Assembly (NCBI GenBank): GCA_007115705.1
Contig: QXEO01000411.1
Location: forward strand, 6,983,702-7,047,701
Length of the DNA stretch: 64,000 nt
Reading direction: 5' to 3'
DNA from: Dactylis glomerata
Lineage: Eukaryota; Streptophyta; Magnoliopsida; Poales; Poaceae
The stretch's first letter is position 1; each line of letters opens with the position of its first letter. This document shows, in pieces, positions 32,301 through 41,862 of the stretch. The notes beneath the pieces were generated by a model, which did not search any database, was not told the DNA's origin, and was given only the letters and a program-made list of their open reading frames with translations. Made by a program: the position numbers and the translations under genes.

Positions 32301-32652
32301 AGAGCTGCTTGAACCGATGGATCAAGAGCTGCTTGAACCGATGGATCGAGAGCAGCTTGAACCGATGGATTGAGAGCTGCTTGAACAGATGAATCGAGAG
32401 CTGCTTGGACCGATGGATCGAGAGAAGAGGGAACAGATGGATCTAGAGGCCGTTGAAGTAATGCATAGACAGCTGAGTGAAGGAATTGATCGAGAGCTGG
32501 GTAAACTGATGGATCAAGAGCAGATTGTACAAGCAAGGGAAGAAAATGCATTAGAAGAAAGAGCACAAGCTTCGTATGATATGGTTGTCTCGGTCTTGGC
32601 ACAACCCGAAGAGAAGAAGAAGAAAACAAGAAAGAGGGCAAAAGGAAGGTAG
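29363..32652 (+). pseudogene. MURA-type MULE transposase, three exons, broken
   Basis: Exons 29363-29550, 29641-30553 and 30638-32652 with GT-AG introns in matching phase. The start is ATG 29363 (MASSTPEP plus a Pro run). Order: an N-terminal PB1-like beta domain (about 29430-29960); a MuDR N-terminal domain (GRFTVKCPYKRCKWRLHAS); the DDE transposase with PYLAMDATALHGRFKG (first Asp), LAIHTDACKGLES (second Asp) and TSNLAESFNAKVKSL (Glu); a SWIM finger (CHCRRWQIRGIPCIHALF); a CCHC knuckle (CKRCGTSGHIARLC); and a C-terminal tail of about 10-residue repeats (ELLEPMDR). It would cut and join transposon ends. Breaks: TAG 30206-30208, a frameshift near 30810-30823, TAA 31747-31749, TGA 32143-32145, and TGA near 32371. 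Several fit C-to-T. Confidence 0.9.
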
Positions 32653-32819
32653 ACACCGGTAATATCCCTGGTAGGGTTACCCGGAGTAAGGTGGTGGACC
32701 CAGCGAGTCACACCAGGAGCAAGAGAAAGATTTTATTTTGAACAATTAATTTGAATGTATGTGTTATTGCAAGTTTTCTATGGTCATGCACCTCAAATAA
32801 GTTCATCGCTTAAGCCACA

Positions 32820-33267
32820 TTTATCATTTTCTAAGTGACTAAACTCAAAAAATATAGTTTTGGGTTTAGTTTAATTCAAAAAAAATCAGAATAATTCAAA
32901 ACATGGTGGAACCTTCCCATGGAGTCTTGTTATGTTACCTACAACCTAGAGAAATAATAATGGAAAAGGAAATTTATCATTTTCTAAGTGACTAAACTCA
33001 AAAAATATAGTTTTGGGTTTAGTTTAATTCAAAATAATTCAAAATAATTCAAAACATGGTGGAACCTTCCCATGGAGTCTTGTTATGTTACCTACAACCT
33101 AGAGAAATAATAATGGAAATGGAAATTTATCATTTTCTAAGTGACTAAACTCAAAAAATATAGTTTTGGGTTTAGTTTAATTCAAAATAATTCAAAACAT
33201 GGTGGAACCTTCCCATGGAGTCTTGTTATGTTACCTACAACCTAGAGATATAATAATGGAAAAGGAA
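32820..33267. repeat. Three tandem 153-bp repeats in the MULE
   Basis: Units start at 32820, 32973 and 33126 (TTTATCATTTTCTAAGTGAC). Period 153 bp; the last copy is about 11 bp shorter in an ATTCAAAATA run. AT-rich and non-coding, just downstream of the transposase gene. Confidence 0.9.
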
Positions 33268-33517
33268 ATATAGAGATATGAAGTTTTTCCCAAAACCACT
33301 TCCTAGTCCATGAGCTACTAGCTATGAGGATGCAGGGCTTTCTACTCAACACACCTCCCAAATACCCACTATGCTTACAAACTTTGTCCAAATGAGTCCA
33401 AATTTATCACACTTGTGTATCTTTGAATTGCAAACAATATCATATCGGCCAAAATGTACTATATTGTTCAAATAACACAATCTAACAATTTTTATGCCAA
33501 AAGCTTCAATTTCCCTT

Positions 33518-33680
33518 ACTCCCTTTATTATTTGGGTGCCCCTGTTTTACTTAGTTTTACTCAGTTTTCCCCCTCCGGGTCCACTTGTTTTACTCAGTCC
33601 TACTCAGTTTTGCTCTTCCGATAAACATTTCCTCACTTTTCCCCCTCTTAGTTCTACTCAGTTTTCCTCACTTGTACTCA
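33518..33680 (+). repeat. TIR-like segment inside the MULE
   Basis: TTTGGGTGCCCCTG...TTAGTTTTACTCAGTTTTCCCC resembles the outer terminal repeat (TTCGTGCCCCTAGG...TTAGTTGTACTCAATTTTCCCC). It is followed by four more copies of ACTCAGTTTTCC-like sequence. It may be the remains of an internal terminus of a related transposon. Confidence 0.45.
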
Positions 33681-33899
33681 CTGGCTAATTTCTGATTGGT
33701 CGAGATGTATGTCACATGGATCTTGGTTGGTTGATAGCTCAACGTACGCTTGCACCGTGGGATCATTTATGATCGGACGGCCTGTATATCTTTCTCTACC
33801 TCGATGGACACATACAGAGAGAAGAGCAGAGCACATACCTACCAACCCTAGCAGTCGCATCTTCCTCTCTTACTCTGGCGGTCGCGGCGGCGCGGATCT

Positions 33900-34110
33900 G
33901 CAGCGTGCGTGCGTGCGTGCGTGCGTGCGGCGGCGCGGATCTAACCGTGCATGCGGCGGCACGGATCTAACCGTGCGTGCGGCCGTGCGGAACTGCAGTG
34001 TGCAGCGGCGCGGATCTAACCGTGCGTGCGGCGGCGCGGATCTAACCGTGCGGCGGCGTGGATCTAAGAGTGCCAGTGAGGATCTAAGAGTGCCGGTGAG
34101 GATCTAACCC
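33900..34110. repeat. GC-rich minisatellite in the MULE
   Basis: A (GTGC)n run (about 33903-33928) is followed by about seven irregular copies of GCGGCGGCGCGGATCTAACCGTGC. It lies upstream of the repeat-protein ORF, possibly in its leader. Confidence 0.75.
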
Positions 34111-34125
34111 TCAAAAATAGTTGAA

Positions 34126-34968
34126 ATGTCTCTCTCTGTCTCACTTTCGTTTATCTTCTCAGATCTGTTGATGATGAAGAACACCAAGACGGTGGCCGTG
34201 CCGACAGTGCTCACCGATGCCAAGACGATTGAAGCCATCGCCTACAACATCGCTGCGACGGCGCAGATCCAGCCTTCAATGTCGAAGCCTGCCGATGTCT
34301 CACTTCCGTTACCCTCCTCAGATCTATTGCTGATGGACACCAAGATGGCGGCCGTGTCGACAGTGCTCACCGATGCCAAGACGATTGAAGCCATCGCCTA
34401 CAACATCGCTGCGACGGCGCAGATCCAGCCTTCAATGCCGGAGCCTGCCGATGTCTCACTTCCGTTACCCTCCTCAGATCTGTTGCTGATGGACACCAAG
34501 ACGGCGGCCGTGTCGACAGTGCTCACTGATGCCAAGACGATTGAAGCCATCACCTACAACATCGCTGCGACCTACAACATCGCTGTGATGGCGCAGATCC
34601 AGCCTTCAATGTCGGAGCCTGCCGATGTCTCACTTCCGTTGCCTTCCTCAAATCTGTTGCTGATGGACACCAAGACGGCGGCCGTGTCGACAGTGGTCAT
34701 CGATGCCAAGACAATTGAAGCCATTGCCTACAACATCGCTGCGACGGCGCAGATCCAGCCTTCAATGTCAGAGTCTGCCGATGTCTCACTTCCGTTGCCC
34801 TCCTCAGATCTGTTGCTGATGGACACCAAGACGGCGGCCGTGTTGACAGTGGTCATCGATGCCAAGACGATTGAAGCCATCGCCTACAACATCGCTGCGA
34901 CGGTGCAGATTCAGCCCCCTCCATGTCCGAGTTTGCGGATGGCGCAGATCCAGCCACCAAGACGGTAG
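34126..34968 (+). CDS. Tandem-repeat protein of unknown function (280 aa)
   Basis: ATG to TAG without interruption. Five repeats of about 52 residues (units begin near 34162, 34321, 34477, 34651, 34807). Each contains LLLMDTKTAAVSTVLTDAK, TIEAIAYNIAATAQIQPS, and ADVSLPLPSSD. The third unit has a small internal duplication (YNIAATYNIAV) and is 174 bp instead of 156. Insertions keep multiples of three. No domain is recognised. It may be a captured and amplified host exon or a MULE-specific gene. The open frame could be a by-product of a repeat unit whose length is a multiple of three. Confidence 0.5.
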   Translation: MSLSVSLSFIFSDLLMMKNTKTVAVPTVLTDAKTIEAIAYNIAATAQIQPSMSKPADVSLPLPSSDLLLMDTKMAAVSTVLTDAKTIEAIAYNIAATAQIQPSMPEPADVSLPLPSSDLLLMDTKTAAVSTVLTDAKTIEAITYNIAATYNIAVMAQIQPSMSEPADVSLPLPSSNLLLMDTKTAAVSTVVIDAKTIEAIAYNIAATAQIQPSMSESADVSLPLPSSDLLLMDTKTAAVLTVVIDAKTIEAIAYNIAATVQIQPPPCPSLRMAQIQPPRR

Positions 34969-35519
34969 TGGTGCCAAGAGTGGTTGCGAAGCCGCAGATC
35001 TAGCCCTCCTCCATGTCTGAGTTTGCGGATGGCGCAGATGACCACCCCTCAGCCGCCCGTCGTTCAGGCCCTTCTAGCACATCGGTGCGCGGCCGTGTTC
35101 AACGCTGCAAATTGGGATAAATTATGATAAATTTGAATTTTCAATTTCAATTTGGGATAAAATTGTTCGAACTACAGCCTCCATCTCAAAAAAAGCTTCT
35201 CCACTTTCTCGATGTGTCCCTATACATCCGAATATATGATTTGAATTCTATCCCAACTTGATTGGGAAGATTGATATGTATTTGATCCGAGAGGCTGGTA
35301 CATGCTTTCACTTTTGGGATCCCTTCACTTTTGGAACTCGTCCAAATTCATTTTTGGGATCCCTTCACTTTTATAAGATGTTCATGCATGCTAAAATTAT
35401 CGCACGCATTACTTAGCACAACTAGGAATTTGTACGCCAAAATACAGTGGTTAGGGCCACACCAAAATACAGTGGTTAGAGCCATCTACTGAATAACAAT
35501 TCTATACTATCTAAATCAT
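34969..35519. other. MULE segment without recognised feature
   Basis: The first 80 bases are a decayed sixth fragment of the 52-residue repeat (CCTCCATGTCTGAGTTTGCGGATGG-like). The rest is AT-rich with short direct repeats (CTTTTGGGATCCCTTCACTTTT near 35310 and 35354). Confidence 0.5.
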
Positions 35520-36009
35520 CTACCACAACCACATAACTGCTAGGACAGGGATGACACCTAATAAAACTGCCCAGATGAATCTACTTTTCGCCTCTCCCAT
35601 CACTTGAAGTTCATGTTCTAGATTTTCTACCACTTGATCAGATACGGCAAGATCTGTCTCAAGTATCAACTTCTCCTTGCGAATAAGCTCTAAATTCTTC
35701 TTTTCTTCCTCCACAGTACGCTTCAGCTCAAATCTCATCAGGTTTTTACGGGCCAATTCATCACCTAAATTGGCCACCTTCTCCTCCAAATCCATCCTCT
35801 GGCTACACCACTGGGTTGATTCATCTTGGTATGCAATGTACCATAGATCATCGGCTTGCCTGGCGAACTATAACAATAATGGAAAAAAGAACAACTGAAA
35901 TCACTCCAACAGGCCATGGCGGCACTTAAATTCAACGGTAGTACAGAGAGCAGAAGCTAGATACCTGCACTTCCGACGAGGTAGGAGAAGTAGAACGTGG
36001 CCACGACAT
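35520..36009 (-). CDS. Small MULE gene: coiled coil with C-terminal membrane anchor (130 aa)
   Basis: Two exons, 36009-35965 and 35867-35520, with a GT-AG intron in phase 0. The ATG gives MSWPRSTSPTSSEVQ, then WYIAYQDESTQWCSQRMDLEEKV, a long coiled coil (FELKRTVEEEKKNLELIRKE, VVENLEHELQ), and a terminal hydrophobic helix (FIWAVLLGVIPVLAVMWLW) at the very end. That makes it a predicted tail-anchored protein. Small grass proteins with this N-terminal Ser-Thr leader and tail often carry a GRF-type zinc finger between them. None is seen here, so the finger may have been lost. It is convergent with the transposase gene, like mudrB, but not similar to it. The reading frame is intact. Confidence 0.65.
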
Positions 36010-36451
36010 GATCGAATCCCCACCCTCGCCGGTGTACCCGCTACGACCAGACATTGAGGACTATCTCGCACCTACAAACTCCCATAAATTATGGGAACCG
36101 AATCGATTAGGGGGCGGGGGAGGCGGAAGCGGAGGTCTTACCAAGCTATACTACCAATTGGTGCGCGGAACAAATCTCGGTCATCGTGGGCGGCGGATCT
36201 GCTTGCGGTGGACTTTCCTGCGGTGGGTACAATGCGTGCGGACGAAACAAGTGCTGGAGCCGTGGTTGACGTGCAGCGCCACAGTCCATCCGATGCCGCC
36301 GGGGGACAGAGCCGGTGGCGCGACGAGGCGCCGGCGATGGCTGCTCCGTCCGAGGGTGGGGAACGAGCTGTCAGCGGTTCTCCGATGACTAATGAGATAC
36401 ACAACACTAGGTTCTAGCCATGTTTAGCATAAGATTCACTTTAGATTAAGC

Positions 36452-36870
36452 TGCGAAAATAGTCACCTGCTGGGTCTAGCTTAAGAAAAATTAATTAGCG
36501 AACTTGTTGCTTCTCTCTAGCGAAAATAGTCACCTGCTGGGTCTAGCTTAAGAAAAAGGGCGACCCCAGCGGTCATTGGCTGAGGCGGCCCCACAGAGCA
36601 GCTCTATATGATTTTCTCTAAATAAATAGACGACCCCAGCGGTCATTGGTTGCGGAGGCCCCACAGAGTGGTAATATATGATTTTCTCTAAATAAATAGA
36701 CGACTCCACTGGTCATTGGTTGCGACGGCCCCACAGAGCGGCCCCATTGGTCATTGGCTGCGGAGGCCCCAAAGAGCGGCAATATATGTCTTTTCCTAAA
36801 AAATACACGACCCCACTGGTCATTGGCTGCGGCAGCCCTATAGAGCGGCCCCATTTGTCATTGGCAGCAT
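36452..36870. repeat. Subterminal repeats near the MULE right end
   Basis: A 38-bp direct repeat (GCGAAAATAGTCACCTGCTG...) at about 36452 and 36519. Then five or six copies of a unit of about 70 bp with GACCCCACTGGTCATTGGCTGCGG and CCCACAGAGCGGC, and TATATGATTTTCTCTAAATA in the longer copies. They could act as transposase-binding subterminal repeats. Confidence 0.75.
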
Positions 36871-36953
36871 CGCGTATACAATCAGGAAATAAAACGGCCC
36901 ACACGTCAGCGATAGATGGATGGCTGCTCCGACATGTCTCCTGACCCTACCCG

Positions 36954-37167
36954 TCAGCACCATTCAAAAGCATCGGTCAATTCACAACCACCGCGGCTCC
37001 CTAGCCGTCACCAGTAACGGTCAAGGCCTCTGACCAGACGGCAACCCTCCCGTCCGAGCATCTGCGAGGGGTTTCAAACTAGAGCGAGGGGAAAACTGAG
37101 GAAAAGTTAAGCGGCTGGGGAAAACTGAGCACAACTAACAACCCAGGGGCACAAAAATAGAAATCCC
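36954..37167 (-). repeat. MULE right terminal inverted repeat
   Basis: The complement starts GGGATTTCTATTTTTGTGCCCC and matches the left repeat through about 215 bp. The 9-bp TSD follows. Confidence 0.93.
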
Positions 37168-37294
37168 AATTTTTTTTTGTAATTCGCATTCCCTATCCAT
37201 ACTAAGATAGAGAACAACTTAAAACTAGAAGTAAAAACTATTTAGAGATAAAGCAAACAAGTGCACACAAGAATATTCACCCACACGCTATTGC

Positions 37295-37312
37295 TCCCCG
37301 GCAACGGCGCCA
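37295..37312 (-). other. E4 primer-binding site (tRNA-Asp type)
   Basis: The minus strand reads TGGCGCCGTTGCCGGGGA ten bases from the 5' LTR. This is the primer site well known in Athila-type and related grass elements. Confidence 0.88.
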
Positions 37313-37322
37313 GAAAAGGTCT

Positions 37323-38869
37323 TGATATCCCACAAGTATAGGGGATCGTGTGTAGCCTTTTCGATAAGTAAGAGTGTCGAACCCAACGAGGAGCTAAAGG
37401 TAGGATAAATGTTCTCTCAAGTTCTATCAACCAATGATACAACTCTACGCACACTAAACATTTGCATTATCTAGGAAATAAAACTAGAGTAACAATATGG
37501 GTATGAGAGATAACTTTGCAAGATAATAAATACAAGAAAGTAATTGTTAGTGTTGCAGCAATAAAATATACTAAGTAACCATAAACTAACAGTACCATGA
37601 GTGTGGAAAAGTGGTGGTAATAGTGGTGGCTTTGTCCAAGTTCAATTAGCGAATAAATCGGGTTCATTGTCTTCGATGCAGTTTTCTATGTGGGAGAGGC
37701 TAAATATACAAGCACTTTACTACTTGGAAATACAAGTACTATATGATTGGATTGTTAGCAAGCATCCGCAAATACTAACAATGCATTAAGGTTTCCCCAA
37801 CCATAGCCTTAAGTTAATGGTCCTCTTACTCCCATACGTGCAACGTTCCGGTTTGCGTCCTCAGGTTTCTGTCACTCCGGCAGAACTACCCCCTTCCTTT
37901 TGCACATACTACTAACCCTAAGATGTTTAATCCATGCGCGCATAAATATAATGGACACCAAAGGACAGTACCATATCAACATACAGCTCTAATGAACCAA
38001 AGACATTCAACAAATCAATCTAAGAACAAATAAACTATGCAAACATGACATAGATCATAGGATAAATATTATAGCATCAAACACCATGTTTATATAGGAC
38101 GGTACAAAGGTGTGTGGGAGGATGAACCACTGCATAATAGGAGGAGTTGGTGATGGAGATAGCGGTGAAGATGGCGGAGATGAGCAGCGAGGGCCGCGGA
38201 TGGCGACGGCGGTGCCGGCGGCGGCGCGGGGGACTCCCCCGCCGCCGGCATCATGGGGAGCGCCGCCCCTTAGCCCCCTTCCTTCATGGCTTCATGGGAG
38301 CCCTCCCCCATGGAGATGGGATCCATGGGGGAGGCGAAAACGTGGCTCTAGTGGCTGCAAATTCGTGGGAGGAGGTGTCTCCCACGAGCTAGGGTTCCCC
38401 CCTTTATATAGTCTCTCGGATTCTCATCTCCCCATCTTGGGCCCCAATGGAGCAGGCTTATCTCGTCCGTCCGGACTCGGAATCAGGTGAATTTTATATC
38501 CAGAACGTTCGCCATGAAATTCCCTACAACTTTGTAATTGAAGAGTTTTCCGTTTGACGCTGTCTTCGACCCGTAACGTGATCATCTTCGAAAAGAGTTT
38601 TGGCACAGATTTCTGGAAAGTCCCAATTTGACTCTAACAAGGTTTCCACTTGTATTCTTGGTAATTCCTACACATCAAATAAATCATAAAAGTGCCATAA
38701 AAGTCCCACTTCGACCCGTAACGTGATCAACATTGTGCACATTTGCAACTATTAGTAGGTTAGTCCAAATAAATCATAAAAGTGCCACAAAGTGTAGACA
38801 AAACATATAGCAATTGGTGTAAAACAAGCATGTAGCATCAAAAATTATAGATACGTTTGCAACGTATCA
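37323..38869 (-). repeat. E4 LTR, 5' copy in element orientation
   Basis: 1,547 bp. It retains a minus-strand TATA box (38403-38410). A stretch near 38675-38735 contains a local duplication (aaatcataaaagtgcca and cgacccgtaacgtgatca repeated) absent from the other copy. Confidence 0.92.
38403..38410 (-). promoter_or_regulatory. TATA box of E4 5' LTR
   Basis: TATATAAA on the minus strand, upstream of a GGGGGG-containing leader. It is missing in the 3' LTR. Confidence 0.6.
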
Positions 38870-38874
38870 GTAGC

Positions 38875-39021
38875 GAACCATTCAATGTATGTTCTAGATC
38901 AAGTGTGTTTAGGAGCAAGTTCACCTTATCATGGATGGCTTTAGCTTGAGCTCTTGTCATGGGTCCTTGCGGGGGACTTGGCGGTCTTGAGGCGGAGGTG
39001 TCCGAAGGCCACCCCGTATCA
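38875..39021 (-). repeat. E3 5' LTR, outer segment
   Basis: Continues the E3 LTR after the E4 TSD and ends CCCCGTATCA. The bases 39022-39026 (GTTGC) would be one TSD copy; the other lies outside the window. Confidence 0.6.
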
Positions 39022-39659
39022 GTTGCGAAGCTCAGGGAGATTTTATAGGGCGAGGTGAGGTCGGCGGTGTTGTCTCTGTGGCGGCGATGGTCGGGATCTA
39101 ACGGAGATCGAGGTGTGGCTAAAGCGCGCGAATCGCAGCGCTCTTACTGGCATTAGATGAGGAAAAGATCAGGACGATGATCTAGCAGGTCATCGGAGTT
39201 CAGGGCGTTCCTTATCGCTGCGCTGGGGTGGAGCTCGTCGGCGGCGTGTCGACCACACGGGAGAAGAGAGGAAGAAGATGGGGACGTCGACCCCTGACGG
39301 CTGGGTCCCGCCTGTCGGTCGGATACCGGTCGGATACTGAAACGGTATCCAGACCAGGCTTCGGATGGGTTGGCTAGCTGGGCCGTGCTAGTGGGCTGCG
39401 GCCAGGTAAGCCCTTCTCTCTTTTTTTTATTGATTCTTTTCTTTTTCTCTGTTTTGTATTTTTAGATTCTAATTAGATTTTGATAATTTGTTTTGCAGGT
39501 TCTATTTTAGGAACTTTACTAGAGCAAATGTATGATGGCTAGTATATTTAAATATACATCAAAGAGTAATTATGTGCATAAGCACATAAAATTATTTATT
39601 TGGTACTAGGGTTTTACTTAGCCTCTATATAGGAATAGTTTCAAATACTACTATAAGAG
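39022..39659 (-). mobile_element. Probable E5 LTR, promoter region
   Basis: GC-rich up to about 39415, then AT-rich. Read on the minus strand it resembles the promoter part of the other long LTRs, with TATAAAAT (39040-39047) at the end of a GC-rich tract. It belongs on the E5 side of the E3 insertion. Assignment to E5 rests on orientation and layout, not on an alignment. Confidence 0.45.
39040..39047 (-). promoter_or_regulatory. TATA box in probable E5 LTR
   Basis: TATAAAAT on the minus strand in the context CGCCCTATAAAATCTCCC, like CGGCCTATAAAAGCCCCC in LTR-A. Confidence 0.45.
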
Positions 39660-41862
39660 CTAGTCGTCAACCCGTGCATCTGCACAGGCTAGCGGAGGTG
39701 AAAAGATGATAAATGGTTGCTTTCAAGACAATCTTTATATATCTTGGAAATTAGAAATATTGGAAAACGTTATGTGCTAAGTAAGCCACATGTCCCTCCT
39801 ACAAAACAGGTAAATCTTTGTTAGGCTGAGTAAAGATTACATAATATTTTCATAATAGATTACTTTGATTACTATTTTGTAAGATTGAAGTCAAAGAAGG
39901 AATCAATCGATATAGGCACTTCTTGGTTTCGGAATATTGGGTTCCCTTTTGCCATACAACAGCATTAATTTTCATACTATGATAAATCCTAATTGACAAA
40001 TTTAGTTATATACCGTGAAAGTTATATCATCATACACTTGAGGTTGAGCCATATCCTAAATAAAGTGATTGTTCCTTAGGAGCTACTTCTCGCGCACTAT
40101 GTGTGATGCTTTGCAACACTTGAGTTCCTGTTACAAAATTTGGCTGTTTATAAGAGGTATTCAAAAGTAGGAAGAAGAGAGGGAGGCATGCGAGACATAA
40201 ACCTCGCAAACATGCAGCATGTTCTGGTGTCTAAGGTGGCCTTAATACACGTGTGATGAGGCTGATGACTTCAAAAGTGCCGTGTGCACCAATTATGTAT
40301 GTATCATGAAATAAAGTTAAAAATGTTACATGTAGATTTAGAAAAATGAAGGCATGCATAACTTGCAATATATTTTCATATCTGCGAGACTGTTAATTAG
40401 GACACGTAGCTAGTACATGTCTGTAATGTCAAAGTATTTTCAGAGTTGAGATGGCTGCTTTATTAGTAGGACCCAGAGTATCCTTAGAGGAGATGCCATC
40501 GTGATGGCCCAAATCCAGCATTAGCAATCAAATACTAAATAGTGTAGCATGAAACAGTTTGATCAATTGGTGACTGCAAATGCTAATTGGTACAGGATAA
40601 AACTTGAAAATTCTATGACCAATGACTGATAAAATAAGCAGCTGTATATAGATTCAGTAAAGTGAAAATAAAAAGGTAATTTGCTTATAAGATGTTAACA
40701 AACCAAGATATTAAGTTCAACTATGCCCTCTCCCATTGACGTTATCTCTTGAATCATATATCTCACAATGCGATGCAGGCACTAAGAAACAAAGCAAATT
40801 CACCTGAACTTATACTCAGTGGAAAAGAATAAGGAAAAATATGCATGTTAATCCTGAGTGTTCTTCTGCATCTCACATTGTTAGGCAAGCACAACTAAGC
40901 AAATATTCCAATTTCTCTAAACTAACAATCAAAGGGAAAAAAGCATCAGTCAAAACCCATCTAGAACACCAAAGGTTCACCCATCTTGCGGACATAGTTG
41001 AAAACTGGAAAGGCCACACGCGCAGTCAGAACATTGAAGCTCGCAGCTAACACGGGGCATGTCGGCTGAATCTTCTATCTTATATGACGCAACCCACGGC
41101 ACCTGCTAGGTTAGTAACATGTATAGCTCTATGACACCCTGATGAGATGAAACCAACGCATGACGGCATGAGCACTTATGCAGAGTATAAAGCACCAAAA
41201 ATTTGACCTGTAATGAGATCTATCAATCAGTGTCTGAGTCTTAGTGTATGGTACGCATTAGGATGAAGTTTGGCATATAGAGAAGAGCTTTGCATAAGGG
41301 CCCTGGCCGGACAGATTGAACAACGCGAACATGAGAACATCAACATATCTTATGTAGTAGAAATGCAATCTATCGTATTTACCTGTAATCAAAATCCTGG
41401 ACCAGCATTGCACAAATATCAACCGCTGCATGGCCAATTACCCCGTACTTATTGCAATTCGTCGCCTCATGTTGTACAACAGGTGGAGGTAGCCGAAGAC
41501 ACAGAAACTCCATGGTGGTCGGCCCTACAACAGCAGCACGTGCAGGAGAGGTCAACGCAATGGCAAGCAGATGAGGCTTCTCCGCCTTATGCTGGTTTAG
41601 CAAGATTCCATCAGCGCAATTTTCTGCTCGATCGCGGTTGATGTAGCCGCCGCCACGAGAGGTGAATAGGCAACGTTAGGAGATTTTTTTTTCATCGGTA
41701 GTGAAGGGAGCCGTAATTAAACGTGACGGGGAAGGGATCGGACCATCGCAGTCTATTTGTACATCCTACGGCTCGAAATTAGTTAGATCTAAATCGGTCG
41801 GACGAAATTCTCTAAACTTAACCTGGAGACTTGTACGGTGCCTCCAATTAGTAAATATAAGA
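39660..41862 (-). mobile_element. Possible non-autonomous Helitron
   Basis: On the minus strand it would start TCTTATATTTACTAATTGG after an A. It would end with a hairpin (CCTGTGCAGATGCACGGG) seven bases before CTAG, as Helitrons end in a hairpin plus CTRR. The base after CTAG is C rather than the usual T. No Rep/helicase is encoded. Inside, no gene is recognised; the longest ORF (41270-41641) has no identifiable domain. Confidence 0.3.

Larger units (their letters stand above)
29030..37167. mobile_element. Mutator-like DNA transposon (MULE)
   Basis: 8,138 bp with terminal inverted repeats of about 215 bp (29030-29245 and 36954-37167) starting GGGATTTCTATTTT. It has a perfect 9-bp TSD AATTTTTTT (29021-29029 and 37168-37176), the size expected for Mutator. 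It holds a three-exon transposase gene on the plus strand (broken), tandem repeats, a repeat-protein ORF, and a small convergent gene on the minus strand, reminiscent of the mudrA/mudrB layout. It sits in the E4 interior. Confidence 0.95.
23406..38869 (-). mobile_element. E4: LARD-like LTR retrotransposon (carries the MULE)
   Basis: LTRs 23406-24893 and 37323-38869 are flanked by the TSD GTAGC (23401-23405 and 38870-38874). On the minus strand the LTR starts TGATACGTTGCAAACG and ends GGGATATCA. The primer site next to the right LTR (37295-37312) is tRNA-Asp type. Once the MULE is removed, the interior is about 4.3 kb and shows no gag or pol. It therefore fits a large retrotransposon derivative with a non-coding interior that depends on another element. 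Confidence 0.92.
16619..39021 (-). mobile_element. E3: chromovirus-like Ty3/gypsy retrotransposon (carries E4)
   Basis: The minus strand reads LTR (39021-38875 joined to 23405-22610, split by E4), primer site of initiator-Met type (22607-22595), a long leader, gag, protease, RT-RNase H and integrase, cut at 16619 by E2. The RT motifs (RHPIPRLDEMLDEL, SGYHQIRM, FVVVYFDDTLIYS) are closest in my memory to CRM/Reina-type chromoviruses. The integrase C-terminus, which would decide the clade, lies outside the window. All ORFs are broken. Confidence 0.8.

Noticed and set aside
32820..33267. CRISPR-like look of regularly spaced repeats
   Set aside because: Units are directly tandem at 153 bp without unique spacers, in a plant-type transposon.
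36008..36388. Plus-strand ORF MIESPPSPVYPLRPD...
   Set aside because: Lies opposite the start and leader of the minus-strand small gene; low-complexity Gly/Arg content and no homology I can name.
41270..41641. 123-codon ORF as a host gene
   Set aside because: No domain, no splice support, and it lies within a possible Helitron. It could be a captured fragment but nothing supports that.
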